From assembly GCA_900546355.1 (NCBI GenBank), contig URCM01000116.1:1-8879 (forward strand): DNA of 8,879 nt. Direction: 5' to 3'. Under the pieces are notes generated by a model, which was not told where the DNA came from, searched no databases, and saw only the letters and a list, made by a program, of their open reading frames with translations. The DNA comes from an uncultured Bacteroides sp. (lineage in GTDB: Bacteria; Bacteroidota; Bacteroidia; Bacteroidales; Bacteroidaceae). Both the position numbers and the translations under genes were made by a program. Positions 6,525 to 8,879 of this stretch are shown one piece after another (within the stretch, counting starts at the first letter, position 1; each line of letters opens with the position of its first letter).

Positions 6525-8083
6525 TAATGCTTTTTAATCGTAATCAGCATTACGCCGTTCTTACCTTTTTCCCCGTAGGGAGCAATTTTTTCAGGGTCTT
6601 TTATGATTTCTACTTTTTCAATTGTATTCGGGTCAATCGTGAACAAGTTTTTTGTAGGAAATTCTTTTCCATCCACAAGAATTAATACACCGTTTTCGTT
6701 GAAAACGATTTTCGTACTATCTGTCTTTTCTTCATTATCTGCATTGAACATGATAGGAACGGTGTATTTCACGGCTACGGCTTTCCCGTCCTGCATGCCC
6801 GGTTGCCATTGGGGCATACCTTGAAGTACACGGATGGCTTCGGCATCCATGCTGGGGTAAACACTGCGTATGATTTCCACATCGGCTATGCTTCCGTCTT
6901 CTTGTACGGTAAACCGTGCTATCACCCTGCCCGATTTCTTTGCTTGCTTAGCATCTTCAGGATAGCGCAGGTTTGTGCTGATATACTCCATCAATGCTTT
7001 CATGCCGCCCGGGAATTGGGGCATCTGTTCTACCATTGCGTAAGGTTCTTCTCCGTTGTCGGGATTTTGCTTATCCCCAATAATGACAATCTTATTGGGT
7101 TTCCCTCGTAAAGTATCGGCTTTTTCGATACTTTCACTTGTTACGGCATCGGATATTGCCGGAAATTCCGTAACTTTGACACGTGAAATCTCATTCAATG
7201 GTTTCGAGATTTCGGGACGGGCAAAAGCGGCTACAGCTACTGCAGCCAGCGGAAGTACGTAGAGGTACTTGGCGCGTGCCCACGGGTTCGATTTTTTTCT
7301 CATCATCATAGTGATACGTTTTTTAAGTGAACTGTGATTTAAGCTGTTGGCGAGAGAGTAGAGCCTTGAGCCAACGGCTTTTTTTATTAATAACAATTGA
7401 TATTCTTTGGCGTTGACGCCGGATGCCAGTACGGCTTCATCGGCTTCGTATTCGTGGATGTTCTGCAATTCTTGCTTCACCAGCCATGCCGCCGGATTGA
7501 ACCATTGCATGACGATGCACGCTTGGGCTATCAGGATGTCCCACGAATGGCGGAGGCGGATATGAGCCAGTTCGTGTGCTAATATCGGTGTGCAGTCCGC
7601 TTGCAGGTCTTTTTCCGATACCACAATGTAACGCATCCAACTGAACGGGGCGATTTTTTCCGGATAGTGAATCAGGATGTTCCCGTCCGCCAGTCTTTCC
7701 TTCCGGTTCCGACGGATAAGGAAACACATCCGCCCGATAGCGATAAGGTTCTTGACGCAGAAGAATACAACCCCTGCCAGATAAATGCCTACGATCGCTT
7801 CTTGCCATCCGAACCGGGAAACCGTTTCCGCGGCTTCTGTTCCTGCACGAAGTTCAGCCAGCATCAGCAAGCTTTCCAAGTCCGACACGGTCTGGTTTAA
7901 TGCCGTAGGTTCGCTGATGGCAATCTTTACCGCAGGCAGGAGGCATGATAAAACTAATATGCCCAACAATGCCAGCCGGTTGAACCGATGAAACGTTTCC
8001 TTGCTCAATAATACCTTATAAAACAGGTAAAACAAAGCCAAGCAGACCGATGCTTTCAGTATGTAGATAAAAAATAGTCCCAT
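6524..8083 (-). CDS. BlaR1-like M56 metallopeptidase with TonB-C and receptor-plug-like domains
   Basis: This 519-residue inner-membrane protein has predicted helices at about 5-25, 36-55, 95-118 and 273-289. The zinc peptidase motif HELAH (170-174) is followed by HSWD and HEYEADEAVL (210-219), which supplies the distal acidic ligand, as in BlaR1/MecR1. Beyond the last helix there is no penicillin-binding domain. Instead it has a TonB C-terminal domain (about 352-447: QMPQFPGG, NLRYPEDAKQAKKSGRV, then MPQWQPGMQDG) and a tail like a TonB-dependent receptor plug (about 459-517: ILVDGKEFP, IDPNTIEKVEIIKDPE, APYGEKGKNGVMLITIK). It lies downstream of the BlaI-type repressor, so the expected role is sensing an envelope signal and inactivating that repressor by proteolysis. 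The ligand is unknown. M56-TonB fusions are common in Bacteroidetes but poorly characterised. Confidence 0.88.
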   Translation of the reverse strand: MGLFFIYILKASVCLALFYLFYKVLLSKETFHRFNRLALLGILVLSCLLPAVKIAISEPTALNQTVSDLESLLMLAELRAGTEAAETVSRFGWQEAIVGIYLAGVVFFCVKNLIAIGRMCFLIRRNRKERLADGNILIHYPEKIAPFSWMRYIVVSEKDLQADCTPILAHELAHIRLRHSWDILIAQACIVMQWFNPAAWLVKQELQNIHEYEADEAVLASGVNAKEYQLLLIKKAVGSRLYSLANSLNHSSLKKRITMMMRKKSNPWARAKYLYVLPLAAVAVAAFARPEISKPLNEISRVKVTEFPAISDAVTSESIEKADTLRGKPNKIVIIGDKQNPDNGEEPYAMVEQMPQFPGGMKALMEYISTNLRYPEDAKQAKKSGRVIARFTVQEDGSIADVEIIRSVYPSMDAEAIRVLQGMPQWQPGMQDGKAVAVKYTVPIMFNADNEEKTDSTKIVFNENGVLILVDGKEFPTKNLFTIDPNTIEKVEIIKDPEKIAPYGEKGKNGVMLITIKKH

Positions 8084-8117
8084 ATTTTTTGAGTTTTTAA
8101 GTTCTTAAGTTTGGTAT

Positions 8118-8144
8118 GTAGAGACGATGTGACATCGTCTTTAC
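8118..8144. repeat. Short palindrome in the blaI-blaR gap
   Basis: GTAGAGACGATG (8118-8129), loop TGA, then CATCGTCTTTAC (8133-8144). The 12-base arms pair at 11 positions. It falls in the 72-base gap between the repressor stop and the peptidase start, so it would form a tight hairpin in the joint mRNA and could lower or protect the distal message. Similar GTAGAGACG hairpins are, as I recall, common intergenic repeats in Bacteroidetes and other phyla, so a specific role is uncertain. Confidence 0.7.
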
Positions 8145-8155
8145 TTTATGAAAAC

Positions 8156-8515
8156 TTATTTCCCTTCCTCCACTTGCCTGATAAGCTCTTTCAGTTCCTC
8201 TATCGAAATCTCCTCTTCCTTTACCAGCGAAGAGACCACTCCTAAGTAGGAATTGTTGAAATACTTGCTGATGACGCTTTTCAGCGTCCCGCGCTTGAAC
8301 TCGTCTTTCGACACAGCGGCATGGTATTGGTACGTATTGCCGAATGCCGTATGCGCCAGATAGCCTTTCTCTTCCAGCCCCCGCACAATGGTGGAAAGCG
8401 TATTGAAGTGCGGACGAGGCTCGGGATAGAACTCCAGCAGCTGCTTGACGAACAAAGGACCTTTCTCCCAGAAAAATCCCATTACTTCTTCTTCTTTTGC
8501 GGTCAGTCTTTTCAT
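8156..8515 (-). CDS. BlaI/MecI/CopY-family transcriptional repressor
   Basis: This 119-residue winged-helix repressor opens with MKRLTAKEEEVMGFFWEKGP, the standard BlaI start. The recognition helix region is HFNTLSTIVRGLEEKGYL (about 36-53), and the wing follows at HTAFGNTYQYHAAVS. The acidic helical C-terminus (about 70-119) would be the dimerisation and cleavage region. It should bind as a dimer to the palindrome just upstream (8540-8562), repressing itself and the downstream M56 gene. Release probably follows proteolysis initiated by the partner, by analogy with BlaI-BlaR1 and MecI-MecR1. No beta-lactamase gene is next to it, so its wider regulon is unknown. The start ATG at 8513-8515 is the only good one. 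Confidence 0.92.
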   Translation of the reverse strand: MKRLTAKEEEVMGFFWEKGPLFVKQLLEFYPEPRPHFNTLSTIVRGLEEKGYLAHTAFGNTYQYHAAVSKDEFKRGTLKSVISKYFNNSYLGVVSSLVKEEEISIEELKELIRQVEEGK

Positions 8516-8537
8516 GCTATTTCCATTTGTTTTTTAC

Positions 8538-8581
8538 AAAGTAACTAAATTTTTTAGTTACTAAACTAATTTTTATAGTTA
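8538..8581 (-). promoter_or_regulatory. BlaI-type operator and promoter
   Basis: A perfect 23-bp palindrome spans 8540-8562: arm AGTAACTAAA, three T bases, arm TTTAGTTACT. A further TAGTTA half-site lies at 8576-8581, exactly 21 bp (two helical turns) from TAGTTA at 8555-8560. On the minus strand TTACTTTG (8538-8545) fits a -7 element with one mismatch, so the palindrome covers the -33/-7 spacer and overlaps the -7. A bound repressor would block polymerase. BlaI/MecI operators elsewhere are similar dyads containing TACA/TGTA or related half-sites. Confidence 0.8.
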
Positions 8582-8675
8582 ATATAACAAAACGGATATG
8601 AATGGATGAAGATAAAACGATGTAGGAATATGCCAGTAGAAGTTTCGGACTATCCCAATGGAAGGACAAAATGAA

Positions 8676-8728
8676 AAGACACAGAGGTATAAGGTCTTTT
8701 CATTATCCTTTGTACCTTCTGTGTCCTT
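8676..8728. repeat. 'gacacagag' inverted repeat, third copy of the family
   Basis: The arm AAGACACAGAGGTATAAGG (8676-8694) faces 8707-8728, whose reverse complement begins AAGGACACAGAAGGTACAAA. The pairing is imperfect with a 12-base loop. The motif resembles the repeats at 76-157 and 943-979. The rest of 8582-8765 shows nothing I could assign. Confidence 0.6.
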
Positions 8729-8765
8729 CGTGTTATTAAAGCAAGTAGAGTTTTTTTGAGAGAGA

Positions 8766-8879
8766 TTAAGAAGCTGTCTTGAATTTCTCCAAAAAGTTTT
8801 TCTTGGCTTGATGTATCCGTTTTTGTGTGTGCTTTGGGCGATTTTTTGGTCCTTTTCGCTCCTGTTCTTCGTCAGATAG
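8766..8879 (-). CDS. Possible C-terminal tail of an unidentified gene, cut by the window edge
   Basis: The minus-strand frame is open from the window edge to a TAA at 8766-8768. It gives 37 residues rich in Lys, Arg and Gln (ending HQAKKNFLEKFKTAS). The strong basic bias with a clean end looks like the C-terminus of a DNA-binding or transposase-like protein, but no family was recognised. The last 22 bases including the stop recur, inverted, at 38-59 with one mismatch. This could mean a shared mobile-gene tail, or that the stretch is a non-coding repeat. The plus-strand reading is also open, so coding is not proven. Confidence 0.35.
   Translation of the reverse strand, partial: LSDEEQERKGPKNRPKHTQKRIHQAKKNFLEKFKTAS

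Noticed and set aside
8660..8760. Small plus-strand frame beginning ATGGAAGGACAA
   Set aside because: About 33 codons made largely of the palindromic repeat, with no promoter or homology.

Overview
The window looks like chromosomal DNA from a Bacteroidales bacterium (Bacteroides, Phocaeicola or Parabacteroides type). Three things support this. Promoter-like elements upstream of several genes fit the Bacteroidetes pattern (-33 TTG, about 19 bp, -7 TAnnTTTG) rather than the E. coli pattern. Start codons follow A-rich leaders without clear Shine-Dalgarno sequences. One protein joins an M56 peptidase to TonB C-terminal and receptor-plug modules, an arrangement typical of that phylum. The species cannot be told from the sequence alone.

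Layout. The left part (1-842) holds a HAD-family phosphatase on the minus strand, set between copies of dispersed repeats. The stretch 843-1137 holds that gene's promoter and repeat copies, and no gene was seen in it. A small orphan HicB-like protein (1138-1347, +) follows. Next come a promoter and a translationally coupled pair: an LpxH-like metallophosphoesterase (1420-2223) and a GT28/MurG-type glycosyltransferase (2220-3338). After a 91-base gap with its own promoter-like signals comes the polyphosphate pair: polyphosphate kinase ppk1 (3430-5499) and an exopolyphosphatase of the Ppx/GppA family (5496-6434). These two also overlap by 4 bases.

A 30-bp-arm hairpin made of heptamer repeats lies between ppx and the convergent genes to its right. 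Those are a minus-strand pair, a BlaI/MecI-type repressor (8156-8515) followed by a BlaR1-like M56 metallopeptidase with TonB-C and plug-like domains (6524-8083). A strong palindromic operator sits upstream of the repressor. The stretch 8516-8765 holds this control region plus another dispersed repeat, with no convincing gene. The right edge (8766-8879) may be the C-terminal tail of a minus-strand gene that runs out of the window.

How the genes work together. Ppk makes polyphosphate from ATP and Ppx hydrolyses it, so co-translation would couple synthesis and turnover. The phosphoesterase and glycosyltransferase probably act on the same lipid or glycolipid pathway at the inner membrane; the substrate is not evident. 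The BlaI/BlaR-like pair should be a self-regulated envelope-stress or antibiotic-sensing switch. Its sensor carries TonB-type modules instead of a penicillin-binding domain.

The core genes are of known families. The less ordinary signals are an 11-bp-period direct repeat placed like a Pho box in front of ppk, a Cys at the position of the second conserved His in Ppk, the layout of the BlaI operator, the modular M56-TonB-plug protein, and at least four kinds of dispersed or hairpin repeats packed into the gaps.
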